A program made the translations under genes and the position numbers. Of a stretch of 64,000 bases of DNA, positions 44,493-52,861 are shown piece after piece; positions within the stretch are counted from its first letter, which is position 1, and each line of letters starts with the position of its first letter. The notes beneath the pieces were generated by a model. That model saw only the letters and a list, made by a program, of their open reading frames with translations. It was not told where the DNA came from and did not search any database. The DNA comes from QHXM01 sp963697975. Lineage in GTDB: Bacteria > Acidobacteriota > Blastocatellia > Pyrinomonadales > Pyrinomonadaceae. The DNA is taken from positions 2,356,001-2,420,000 of the forward strand of contig OY969111.1 of the NCBI GenBank assembly GCA_963697975.1. Reading direction: 5' to 3'.

Positions 44493-46277
44493 ATGAAATA
44501 TTCGAATATCTATTCCCTGTTCCGTGAGCGCACGCGTCAGTATCGTGGGAAGAATGTCTTTTACGTGCGGCGCGAGGGCGCGTGGGTCGGGATTACCTGG
44601 GAACAGTTTGAGCGCGAGGCGCACGAGTTTGCTTCCGCGTTGCTGGTGATGAATCTCACGCCGGGTGCTTCCGTGTGCGTGCTGATGGGTAATGTCCCGG
44701 AGTGGCCTGTGTGCGACATCGGCACGATCATGGCCGGAGGCTGCGGCGTCGGACTCTATCCGACGAACTCCGCCGAGCAGTGTGAGTACATCATCAATCA
44801 TGCGGACGCGGAATTCGTCGTCGTTGATACCAGCCAGCAGCTTGAAAAGATTCTGCGCGTGCGCGCACGCCTGCCGAAAGTCAAAGCCATCATTACAATG
44901 GATGAGAGCGCGGCGAACGCGGCTGATGGGGTCATGAGTTATCAGGACTTTTTGAAACTGGGCGCGGAGCATCGTGAACAGGTTCAGTCACAGCTTCTCG
45001 AACGAGCTGAGAGAGCGCACGCGGATGATACGGCGGTGATGGTTTACACTTCGGGAGCGACGGGTGTGCCGAAGGGTGCTTGTTTGAGTCATCGCTACAT
45101 TATCAACAGCGTCGAATCCCTGCGTGCGACGACGCCTGTTTACGACACGGACGTTGCTTTCTCTTACCTTCCCTATTGTCACGTCGCGGAACGCATCTCA
45201 GGTCTCTACAATCGCCTGTACGCAGGGGCGGCGGCCTACTTCGTTGACGATCTCTCTAAACTCTGGGACTACATGTTGGAACTGAAGCCGACGGTCTTTG
45301 CGAGCCTGCCGCGCTTCTTCGAGAAAGTCCACGCGCGCGTCATGTCCGATCTGGAGCGGGCTTCACTTGAGGAGCAACGCGCGTTCAGTGATGCGCTTGA
45401 AACAGGCAGGCGAGTTTCAAGGTTGAGGCAGGCGCGCGAGATTGTTCCCAACGATCTGCAAAACGAATACGAGACGCGCGCACTACCCGTCCTGAGCCGC
45501 GTCAACCAATACTTCGGCGGGCGTCTTCGTCTCGCCACCTCCGGCGGTGCGCCGCTGCTCACGGAAGTCGCAGAGTTTTTCGACGCGGCGGGTCTACCCA
45601 TCCTTCAGGCTTACGGCTTGACGGAGAACATCTGCGTCGCTTTCAACCGTCCGGACAATTACAAGTTCGGGACGGTCGGCCCGCCCATGCCCGGATGCGA
45701 AGTGCGGATAGAAAGAGACGGCGAGATTCTGGTGCGAAGCGAGATGATGTTTAGCGGCTACTATAAAGAGCCGGACAAGACGGCGGAAGTGATGCAAGGC
45801 GACTGGCTGTTGACGGGCGATTTGGGCGAGATGGACCGGGACGGATTTTTGAAGATCACCGGGCGCAAGAAGGAATTGATCGTCACCTCGACGGGCAAGA
45901 AGATCGCGCCCGCCATGATTGAGAACCTGCTCAAAGAGCATCATCTCATCAGCCACGCCCTCGTCTTCGGCGAAGCTAAAAGCTATCTGGTCGCGCTTAT
46001 CACGCTCAACCAAATGGAGGCGGAAGCCTACGCCCACACTCAATCAATCAATTATGAGAACTTCGCCGAATTGACGCGCCATCCGAAGATACAGGACTTG
46101 GCGCGCTCGCTCGTCGAAGGAGTGAACGCGCGCGTCTCTTCCACCGAAGCCGTTAAGAAGTTCGTGGTGCTGGATCACGATTTTTCGGTTGAGCGCGACG
46201 AAGTGACGCCGACCTTAAAGCTCAAACGCGCGGTTGTGACCGAGCGTTATCAAGATGTATTGCAAAGCCTATATTAA
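44493..46277 (+). CDS. AMP-dependent acyl-CoA/ACP synthetase (FadD15-like)
   Basis: 594 residues from the ATG at 44493; a longer frame from 44418 runs through the repeat and is not used. ATP-binding P-loop-like VMVYTSGATGVPKGACLSHR (about residues 178-197), ligand motif AYGLTENICVAFN, and the C-terminal hinge LLTGDLGEMDRDGFLKITGR with KKELIVTSTGKKIAP. It activates fatty acids as acyl-AMP and passes them to CoA or ACP. Similar long-chain enzymes (FACS type) occur beside KAS III-like genes in fatty-acid-derived pathways. Confidence 0.92.
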   Translation: MKYSNIYSLFRERTRQYRGKNVFYVRREGAWVGITWEQFEREAHEFASALLVMNLTPGASVCVLMGNVPEWPVCDIGTIMAGGCGVGLYPTNSAEQCEYIINHADAEFVVVDTSQQLEKILRVRARLPKVKAIITMDESAANAADGVMSYQDFLKLGAEHREQVQSQLLERAERAHADDTAVMVYTSGATGVPKGACLSHRYIINSVESLRATTPVYDTDVAFSYLPYCHVAERISGLYNRLYAGAAAYFVDDLSKLWDYMLELKPTVFASLPRFFEKVHARVMSDLERASLEEQRAFSDALETGRRVSRLRQAREIVPNDLQNEYETRALPVLSRVNQYFGGRLRLATSGGAPLLTEVAEFFDAAGLPILQAYGLTENICVAFNRPDNYKFGTVGPPMPGCEVRIERDGEILVRSEMMFSGYYKEPDKTAEVMQGDWLLTGDLGEMDRDGFLKITGRKKELIVTSTGKKIAPAMIENLLKEHHLISHALVFGEAKSYLVALITLNQMEAEAYAHTQSINYENFAELTRHPKIQDLARSLVEGVNARVSSTEAVKKFVVLDHDFSVERDEVTPTLKLKRAVVTERYQDVLQSLY

Positions 46278-46314
46278 ATGAAGCCGATGCATCACGTGGG
46301 TTTGTCGTTTCTTC

Positions 46315-46516
46315 CGTCGCGTGAGCGGCGAAGTGAACTTAGCCCGGCGTTTCAACGCCGGGAATGATCGGCAGACATCGCCACGCGTCGCGTTAGCGAC
46401 GGTTGAATCATTACATGGCGTGAATTCAACCATCGCTAACGCGACGCATGAGCCATCATGATCGTATTTCCGTGCGTTGAAACGCACGGCTAAACTCAAA
46501 CGCCGCTCACGCGGCG
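46315..46516. repeat. REP-like element with nested palindrome
   Basis: About 200 bases. Outer arms: CGCGTGAGCGGCG...TTAGCCCGGCG at the left (46318-46350) and CGTGCGTTGAAACG...CGCCGCTCACGCGG at the right (46471-46514). An inner palindrome GCGTCGCGTTAGCGACGGTT (46385-46404) / AACCATCGCTAACGCGACGC (46428-46447) sits in the loop. The outer part matches the compact copy at 19417-19494, which lacks the inner module. Confidence 0.7.
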
Positions 46517-46552
46517 CATCTCGCGCATAATCTTCCAGTATGGAGTAGACGC

Positions 46553-47473
46553 ATGATTCTCAAATTCTCCACCAGCACACAACACAGATTATTAATTTCT
46601 TTCGTGAGCGTGTTGATACTAACGTTAAGCCTATCGGTCGCGCACGCTGCTCAAACGACGCCCGCTCAGAGCGAAGGCACGGTCACCGTCTACGGCGTGA
46701 AGATTCATTACGTCGAAGCGGGCAGCGGTCCCGTCGTCGTCCTCCTGCACGGACTCGGCGGTAACACGACTAATTGGGCTTTCAACATCGCGCCGCTCGC
46801 GCAGAAGTATCGCGTCATCGTTCCCGATCAAATTGGCTTCGGGAAATCCGACAAGCCGCTCATCAATTATCGCATCGCTACCTACGTCGATTTCCTTGAT
46901 GCCTTTTTGAAAGAACTGAAGATCGAGCGCGCCTCTTTAGTCGGCAACTCGATGGGCGGATGGGTCGCGGCCAGTTACACGCTCGCGCATCCGGAAAAGG
47001 TCGAGCGCATTGTGCTGGTTGACGCCGCCGGGTTTTCGTTCGCGCAAGGGTTTGACACCAGCCAGCTAATCAAGCTCAATCCTTCGACCCGCGAAGGCAT
47101 GAAGGAACTCGTCTCCCGTGTCTTCTACAACAAGATTATTTTCATGAGCGACGCCTTCATAGATTCTTCGATGGCCGCGCGCATCAACGCCGGAGACGGC
47201 CACACGATTCGCAGCATCACGGAATCAATCATCCGCCGCGAGGATTTTCTGGACAATCGACTGTCGCCCATCAAGCAGCCGACTCTCATCATCTGGGGGC
47301 GCGAAGATGGATTGCTGCCGCTCGCGGACGCCGAGCGTTTCAAGAAAGAGATTCCCAATTCACAGCTAATCATCTTCGAACAGTGTGGCCACGTCCCGCA
47401 GGTTGAAAAGGCTGCGGACTTCAACGCGGCGGTGCTGAAGTTTCTGGCCGCTTCTCCCGTCGCGGCAAAATAG
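46553..47473 (+). CDS. Exported alpha/beta hydrolase
   Basis: A 306-residue protein with GGAG site. Residues 1-33 are a signal-like segment ending AHAAQ. The catalytic elements are VVLLHGLGGNTTNW, the nucleophile elbow VGNSMGGWVAASY, IIWGREDGLLPLADAERF (acid) and EQCGHVPQVEKAAD (base His). It resembles secreted esterase or lactonase-type hydrolases. It lies 79 bases before the MaoC-type gene. Why an exported hydrolase is placed among cytosolic lipid genes is unclear. Confidence 0.85.
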   Translation: MILKFSTSTQHRLLISFVSVLILTLSLSVAHAAQTTPAQSEGTVTVYGVKIHYVEAGSGPVVVLLHGLGGNTTNWAFNIAPLAQKYRVIVPDQIGFGKSDKPLINYRIATYVDFLDAFLKELKIERASLVGNSMGGWVAASYTLAHPEKVERIVLVDAAGFSFAQGFDTSQLIKLNPSTREGMKELVSRVFYNKIIFMSDAFIDSSMAARINAGDGHTIRSITESIIRREDFLDNRLSPIKQPTLIIWGREDGLLPLADAERFKKEIPNSQLIIFEQCGHVPQVEKAADFNAAVLKFLAASPVAAK

Positions 47474-47490
47474 AATCAAGAGCAAAAACA

Positions 47491-47889
47491 ATGAAAATCC
47501 ATGTCGGCGACGCTGCCGAATTTTCTAAGACTATCAAGGACGAGGACGTTCGCGTCTTCGCCGATTTGACGGGAGATCACAACCCCGTTCACCTCGATGA
47601 CAGTTATGCGAGCGGCACTCGCTTTGGGCGGCGCGTCGCGCACGGCATGTTGACCGCTTCGCTTATCTCATCTGTGCTGGCGAACAAGCTGCCCGGCGAA
47701 GGCACTGTCTATCTCAGCCAATCTCTGAAATTCGTCGCGCCCGTATATCTGGACGACACCGTGACGGCGCGCGTGACCGTCATCGGAATCAGGGATGACA
47801 AGCCAATCGCGACGCTCGAAACAGTTTGTTTGAATCAACGCGGCGAGACGCTCGTCAAAGGTGAAGCGATCGTTCTATTTGAGAACTAA
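47491..47889 (+). CDS. MaoC-type (R)-specific hydratase
   Basis: A 132-residue single hot-dog domain. The hydratase 2 motif is clear: FADLTGDHNPVHLDDSYASG, then RRVAHGMLTASLISSVLA and LKFVAPVYLDDTVTARVTV. These enzymes hydrate trans-2-enoyl-CoA or ACP to the (R)-3-hydroxy form. It starts 17 bases after the hydrolase gene and ends five bases before the MFS gene, so the set is a tight operon. Confidence 0.92.
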   Translation: MKIHVGDAAEFSKTIKDEDVRVFADLTGDHNPVHLDDSYASGTRFGRRVAHGMLTASLISSVLANKLPGEGTVYLSQSLKFVAPVYLDDTVTARVTVIGIRDDKPIATLETVCLNQRGETLVKGEAIVLFEN

Positions 47890-47894
47890 ACAAT

Positions 47895-49187
47895 ATGTCC
47901 GGCAAGACGACCACAGCAGCAATCAAGACAATCGAAGGTGCGCCAATCGAGAGAATTCCCGGCTACGCATGGTATGCGCTCTCTCTGCTCACCATCGTTT
48001 ACGTCCTGAATTTTCTCGACCGCACGCTGATTTATCTTCTCTTCACGCCGATCAAAGCCGAGATGCATTTGAGCGACACGCAGCTCGCGCTGCTTGGCGC
48101 GACATCGTTTGTCATCTTCTACACACTGCTCGGCGTCCCCTTCGGGAGGATGGCAGACCGCGTCTCGCGAAAGCGATTGATCGCTTTCGGTCTGGCCGTG
48201 TGGTCTCTCTTTTCAGGATTGACCGGGTTCGCTCACGACTTCTGGGGAATCTTCCTGTGCCGTCTGATGGTCGGCGTTGGAGAAGCGACGTTGGGACCAG
48301 CGGCGCTCTCGCTCCTTAGTGACTATTTCCCGACGCGCGTGCGGGCGACCGTGCAGGCTATCTACTCTTCGGGAATCGCCATCGGCGCAGGCATCGCATT
48401 TTTATTCGGCGGGCAAATCGCGCAGGCTTTCGGCTGGCGCTGGGCTTTTTATCTACTCGGCTTCCCCGGCCTCATCTTCGCCGTGCTGGTGCTATTGCTG
48501 AAGGAGAAACCGCGCGGGCAAACTGAAATCGCCGCGCCCGGCTATTCGCGAAAAGATTGGAGAGTGTTGTTCACGTCCCGGCCTCTGATCTATCTGTATC
48601 TGGGGTATGCCCTGTTCGGTCTGGCAGCTAACAGTCTCTCCATCTGGGGGGTGACTTTCTTCACGCGCGTACACAAGCTTGATCTGGTACTCATCGGTTG
48701 GTGGGGCGGCATCCTCTCCATCGTCGCTGGCGTGCCGGGCACAGTGCTCGGCGGTTATGTGGCGGATCTCTTACGTAGAAGAGGACGTGGCGGGCGAATG
48801 CTCTTTAGCGCCTGCGCCGCTCTGCTGGCGATTCCCTGTTGGATAGCCTTGCTCTTTAGCAACAGCCTCTGGCTGCTTCTGATCGCAAACTTCATGCTGC
48901 TCGCCTTGTCGTTGATCTGGCTCGGCCCGGCGGCGGCAGACGTGCACGAGATCGCCGGACCAAAATTAAGAGGACTCGGCATCGGCATCTACTTCTTCGC
49001 CGTCAACATCGCCGCTTACGCCATCGGCGCACCGCTCGTCGGCAAGCTCAATGACCTGCTCGGCGCAACCCAGAACCCCGCAGGTATGCGCTACGCCCTG
49101 CTTATCAGCCCCCTTGCCTGCGCCATCAGCGCACTCTTGCTCTGGCGCGGAAGTAAAACGCTGCGCGAGGCGGAGACAACGGTTTAA
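47895..49187 (+). CDS. MFS transporter (spinster-like)
   Basis: A 430-residue protein with about 12 membrane helices. Typical loop motif ARMADRVSRKRLI-like (RMADRVSRKRLIAFGLAV), TLGPAALSLLSDYFPTRVRA and IGIYFFAVNIAAYAIGAPLV. Related transporters include spinster-like lipid or sphingolipid carriers. It is the last gene of the run with the hydrolase, KAS III-like, ligase and hydratase genes, so it may export the product or move a related lipid. Confidence 0.85.
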   Translation: MSGKTTTAAIKTIEGAPIERIPGYAWYALSLLTIVYVLNFLDRTLIYLLFTPIKAEMHLSDTQLALLGATSFVIFYTLLGVPFGRMADRVSRKRLIAFGLAVWSLFSGLTGFAHDFWGIFLCRLMVGVGEATLGPAALSLLSDYFPTRVRATVQAIYSSGIAIGAGIAFLFGGQIAQAFGWRWAFYLLGFPGLIFAVLVLLLKEKPRGQTEIAAPGYSRKDWRVLFTSRPLIYLYLGYALFGLAANSLSIWGVTFFTRVHKLDLVLIGWWGGILSIVAGVPGTVLGGYVADLLRRRGRGGRMLFSACAALLAIPCWIALLFSNSLWLLLIANFMLLALSLIWLGPAAADVHEIAGPKLRGLGIGIYFFAVNIAAYAIGAPLVGKLNDLLGATQNPAGMRYALLISPLACAISALLLWRGSKTLREAETTV

Positions 49188-49217
49188 GTTGTAGCTAGAA
49201 TCGTCCCCATTTGAGAT

Positions 49218-51440
49218 TTACACTTTGTTGCTGCGTCCGGCGACGCTGGCGATGATGGTGAGGAGTTCTTCCGGCTCGACCGGCTTGGCGATGTGCATCT
49301 GAAAGCCTGCGTTGAGGACCCGGTCACGATCTTCAGGGGTGGCGTAGGCCGTCAGCGCGACCGCCGGGATTTGTCCTGATCGCCCATTCGATTCACGCAC
49401 TTTTTTGAGGAGAGAAAAGCCGTCCTCTTCCGGCAGCCCGATGTCTGTGACGAGCAAATCCGGCGACCATTCTTTGAACGCGACGAAGGCTTCGGCGGCG
49501 GATTCGCTGCCCCTCACCTCAGCGCCACACTGTTTCAGCACCGTCAGGATTAAATCCCGCGTGTCGTCTTCGTCGTCAACGACCAGAATACGCAACCCGT
49601 CAAGCACAGGGGAGCAGTTATCAAACCCGTTCTTGTTGCCGCCCATTGAAGATGAGAGTCCGGCTCCGGCCTCAAGGCTATGGTTCGCTGGCCTGAGCGG
49701 AAGTTGGACGGTGAAAGTTGCCCCCTTATTTATTCCTTCACTGCGAGCCTTGATTGTCCCGCCGTGCATTTCGACCAGGTGACGCGCGATGGCTAGCCCC
49801 AGGCCCAGCCCGCCGTGCTTGCGCGTGGTGCTGCCGTCAGCCTGCCGAAAGCGATCAAAGATGACTGGAAGAAACTGCGGGTTGATGCCCTGCCCGTTGT
49901 CGCTGATGACAACCTGTGCCTGAGCATCGGTGCGCTCTAATCTAACCTCGACCCGCCCGCCTTCGGGCGTAAACTTGACGGCGTTTGAGAAGAGATTCCA
50001 GAACACTTGTTGCAGGCGGGTCGCATCGCCCACAATCTGGCTCGCAGATTTATCGAGCGCGACCTCAAACTGAATCGTTTTAACATCCGCCGCCGGGCGC
50101 GATGATTCAACGACGGCTTCGACGATTTTGACAAGCTCGATGGGACGAACATCGAGGCGCAGTTTGCCTGTGATGATGCGCGAGACATCCAGCAGATCGT
50201 CTATCAACCGTGATTGCGAGCGGGCGTTGCGCTCGATGGTTTCGAGCGCGCGGGCGGTGCTCTTGTCATCGAATTTGTTTGTCTGCAAAAGATGACTCCA
50301 GCCGAGAATGGCTGTGAGCGGCGTTCGCAGTTCGTGCGAGAGAGTGGCGAGAAATTCATCCTTGGTGCGGTTGGCCAATTCGGCCTCGGCGCGCGCCGCC
50401 TGCTCTCGAACAAGCATGCGGGCGCGCTCTTCTTCGGCCTGCTTGCGCTCGGTTATCTCCTGTTGCAGTTCGCTGGCGTGACGTTGCGCTTCAGTGTACA
50501 GCCTCGCATTTTCATAGGCGACGGCCACCTGCGTGGAGAGCGTGACGGCCAGACGCTCGTCGGCTTCGCTGAACTCGTCCGCGCCGATTTTGTCCGTCAG
50601 ATACAACCAGCCGTAGACCTGCGTCGAAGAGAAAATGGGTGTGCCGAGAAATGATCGCGCCGCGCCGTTGTGGGCCGGAAGGCGCGAGGCATCTAAAAGC
50701 CCGTCGGCTTCGCTGAGCCGCACGGGGCGGCGTTCATTCAGCAATGTGGCGAGCAGCCCCTCATCCACCTCGGGAGCGTCGGCGGCGGCGTAAACGGTTG
50801 TGCCCTGGTTGCTGCTGCAAAAGAAAGGGCTGGGCGCATGATTGTCCAGAACTCCGACGCAGGTGTGTGCCGCCCCGATGATGTCGCGCGCGGCATGACA
50901 GAATTTTTCGAGCACACGCGTCGGGTCGTGCTCGGCGGCCAACTGCTGTCCGAGTTCGATGAGCATCCCCAAACGTTCGAGGTTGGCATTCTCTAATTCG
51001 AGATTTTTCTCGTGGAGCAGTTCGGCCTGCCGCTTAATCTCTTCGGTCTTCTTGAACAGTTCGACAAAGACGGCGACCTTCGAGCGCAGGATGTCCGGCT
51101 CGACAGGCTTCAGGATGTAGTCCACTGCGCCGAGCGAGTAGCCTTTGGCGATGTGCCGGTTGCCGGTGCTGTCGGCAGTTAAAAAGATAATCGGGATGTC
51201 GCGCGATTTCTCGCGCCCGCGAATGAGCGCGGCAGTTTCAAGCCCGTCAATCCCCGGCATGTAAACGTCGAGCAGGATGACGGCAACTTCATCGTTGAGC
51301 AGGTAGCGCAGGGCTTCGTCGCCGGAAGTAGCGCGGACCAGGTTTCTGTCCGGGCCTTCGAGAATCGCCTCCAACGCCAGCAGGTTCGTCGGGCTGTCAT
51401 CCACCATCAGGATATTGATTTTTTCCAATTCATCTTGCAT
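49218..51440 (-). CDS. Hybrid histidine kinase (REC-GAF-HisKA-HATPase-REC)
   Basis: 740 residues. N-terminal receiver (NILMVDDSPTNLL, phospho-acceptor in VILLDVYMPGIDG), linking coiled coil, GAF (about residues 165-310), HisKA (FLATLSHELRTPLTAILGWS), HATPase (FWNLFSNAVKFTPEGG, GLGLGLAIARHLVEMHGG) and a C-terminal receiver (RILVVDDEDDTRDLI, LLVTDIGLPEEDG). No membrane segment, so it is a cytosolic sensor. It overlaps the CheB gene by 11 bases and ends the four-gene signalling operon. Confidence 0.93.
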   Translation of the reverse strand: MQDELEKINILMVDDSPTNLLALEAILEGPDRNLVRATSGDEALRYLLNDEVAVILLDVYMPGIDGLETAALIRGREKSRDIPIIFLTADSTGNRHIAKGYSLGAVDYILKPVEPDILRSKVAVFVELFKKTEEIKRQAELLHEKNLELENANLERLGMLIELGQQLAAEHDPTRVLEKFCHAARDIIGAAHTCVGVLDNHAPSPFFCSSNQGTTVYAAADAPEVDEGLLATLLNERRPVRLSEADGLLDASRLPAHNGAARSFLGTPIFSSTQVYGWLYLTDKIGADEFSEADERLAVTLSTQVAVAYENARLYTEAQRHASELQQEITERKQAEEERARMLVREQAARAEAELANRTKDEFLATLSHELRTPLTAILGWSHLLQTNKFDDKSTARALETIERNARSQSRLIDDLLDVSRIITGKLRLDVRPIELVKIVEAVVESSRPAADVKTIQFEVALDKSASQIVGDATRLQQVFWNLFSNAVKFTPEGGRVEVRLERTDAQAQVVISDNGQGINPQFLPVIFDRFRQADGSTTRKHGGLGLGLAIARHLVEMHGGTIKARSEGINKGATFTVQLPLRPANHSLEAGAGLSSSMGGNKNGFDNCSPVLDGLRILVVDDEDDTRDLILTVLKQCGAEVRGSESAAEAFVAFKEWSPDLLVTDIGLPEEDGFSLLKKVRESNGRSGQIPAVALTAYATPEDRDRVLNAGFQMHIAKPVEPEELLTIIASVAGRSNKV

Positions 51441-52017
51441 GCAATAACCTCTGGACTGGATGGCACAGCTTGTTCAAAAAAGGTGCTATCTCCGCAAGCG
51501 GCAAGATTCGATCAACCGGCGTTGCGGCAATGGCGGCGTCCGGCATGGCGCGCGATTCAGCGCTCTCAGGTTCCTGCACCACAGCCAACCCCCCTAAGGC
51601 TTTAATCTTTGCCAGCCCCTTCGCTCCGTCGCGGTTAGCCCCGGTCAGGATCACGCCGACGATGCGGTCCCGGTAAATATCCGCCGCCGACTCGAACAGT
51701 ACATCAACGGACGGGCGCGCGAAGGCGACGGGCGACTCGGTTGATAAAGCGAAGATGCTTTCTTCAATCAGCAAATGATAATCGCGCGGCGCTAAATAGA
51801 CTCGTCCCGGCTCGACCTTCTCTTTGTCGTCCGGCTCGATGAGCGGCAAGCGGCTGCGCTTTTTCAAGTATTCGCAGAGGCCGTCGTCGCCATCCTTTTT
51901 CCGGTGCTGCACGATGACGACCGGCAGCGGAAATTCCGGCGACAAATCGGACAACAGTATTTGCAGCGCCAACAGCCCGCCGTGTGATGCGCCGATGACC
52001 ACAATCTCGAACCCCAA
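51430..52017 (-). CDS. Stand-alone CheB methylesterase domain
   Basis: A 195-residue CheB catalytic domain without a receiver. The catalytic Ser lies in VVIGASHGGLLALQ (S11), the His in VVIVQHRKKDGDD (H38) and the Asp in VILTGANRDGAKGLAKI. It removes methyl groups from receptor Glu esters. Since it lacks the regulatory receiver, activity must be controlled otherwise. It overlaps the second hybrid kinase and directly follows CheR. No chemoreceptor gene is present, so the targets may be the HAMP-rich kinase itself. Confidence 0.9.
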   Translation of the reverse strand: MGFEIVVIGASHGGLLALQILLSDLSPEFPLPVVIVQHRKKDGDDGLCEYLKKRSRLPLIEPDDKEKVEPGRVYLAPRDYHLLIEESIFALSTESPVAFARPSVDVLFESAADIYRDRIVGVILTGANRDGAKGLAKIKALGGLAVVQEPESAESRAMPDAAIAATPVDRILPLAEIAPFLNKLCHPVQRLLHAR

Positions 52018-52018
52018 G

Positions 52019-52861
52019 TTATCTCACCTTTCGATACAGTTTATCGCGGCCATCCAGCCGTTCGTAAAACCCTTCGCGAGGTGTGAACTTCAAAGATTCC
52101 TTGTTCCCTAAGCCGAAGATGCCGAACATGCTCAAACTATCGTAGATCAGATTATGCACGCGCTCCTGCAACACCTTGTTGAAATAGATCATGACGTTGC
52201 GGCACATGATGACGTGGAATTCGTTGAACGAGCCGTCGGTCGCCAGATTATGCTCGGCGAAGACGACGTTGGTTTTAAGCGAGGGATGAAAGATGACGTT
52301 GTCGTAATGCGCCGTGTAGTAATCGGAGAACTCGCGCGTGCCCCCCGCCTTCATGTAGTTGCTCGTATATTCCTGCATCGCCGCGAGCGGGAAGATACCT
52401 TCTCTGGCTTTGCGTAAGACCTCGTGGCTGATGTCCGTCGCATAGATGATAGACTTGCGCGAGAGTCCTTCCTCCTGCAACAGGATCGCCATCGAGTAGA
52501 CCTCTTCGCCGGTCGAGCAGCCCGCGTGCCAGATTCTCACGGTCGGGTAAGTCTTCAGGATTGGCGCGACCTTCTGGCGAAAAGTCAGATAAAACCCCGG
52601 ATCACGAAACATCGAAGTGACATGCACGGAGAGACCCAGCAGCAGCCTCTCCATGCACGCCTCATCGTGCAGCACGCGTTCCTGATAACGCGAGACGGTT
52701 TCAATCTTCTCGGCACGCATCCTTTCCAGAATGCGCCGCTTCAAAGAGGCCGGAGAATACTCACGAAAATCGAACCCGTAATAGCGATAGAGTCCCTCAA
52801 GGAGCAACGCGATCTCTATGTCTTCGAGTTCATTCTGCTCGGCTTGTGGAAGAGCGCTCAT
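52019..52861 (-). CDS. CheR-type protein methyltransferase
   Basis: A 280-residue CheR: N-terminal all-helical part (YGFDFREYSPASLKRRILER) and an SAM-binding domain with IWHAGCSTGEEVYSMAILLQ (Gly-rich motif I), and MCRNVMIYFNKVLQERV. It adds methyl groups to Glu residues of signalling proteins using S-adenosylmethionine. The start overlaps the stop of the giant kinase (ATGA) and it is one base from CheB. Confidence 0.93.
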   Translation of the reverse strand: MSALPQAEQNELEDIEIALLLEGLYRYYGFDFREYSPASLKRRILERMRAEKIETVSRYQERVLHDEACMERLLLGLSVHVTSMFRDPGFYLTFRQKVAPILKTYPTVRIWHAGCSTGEEVYSMAILLQEEGLSRKSIIYATDISHEVLRKAREGIFPLAAMQEYTSNYMKAGGTREFSDYYTAHYDNVIFHPSLKTNVVFAEHNLATDGSFNEFHVIMCRNVMIYFNKVLQERVHNLIYDSLSMFGIFGLGNKESLKFTPREGFYERLDGRDKLYRKVR

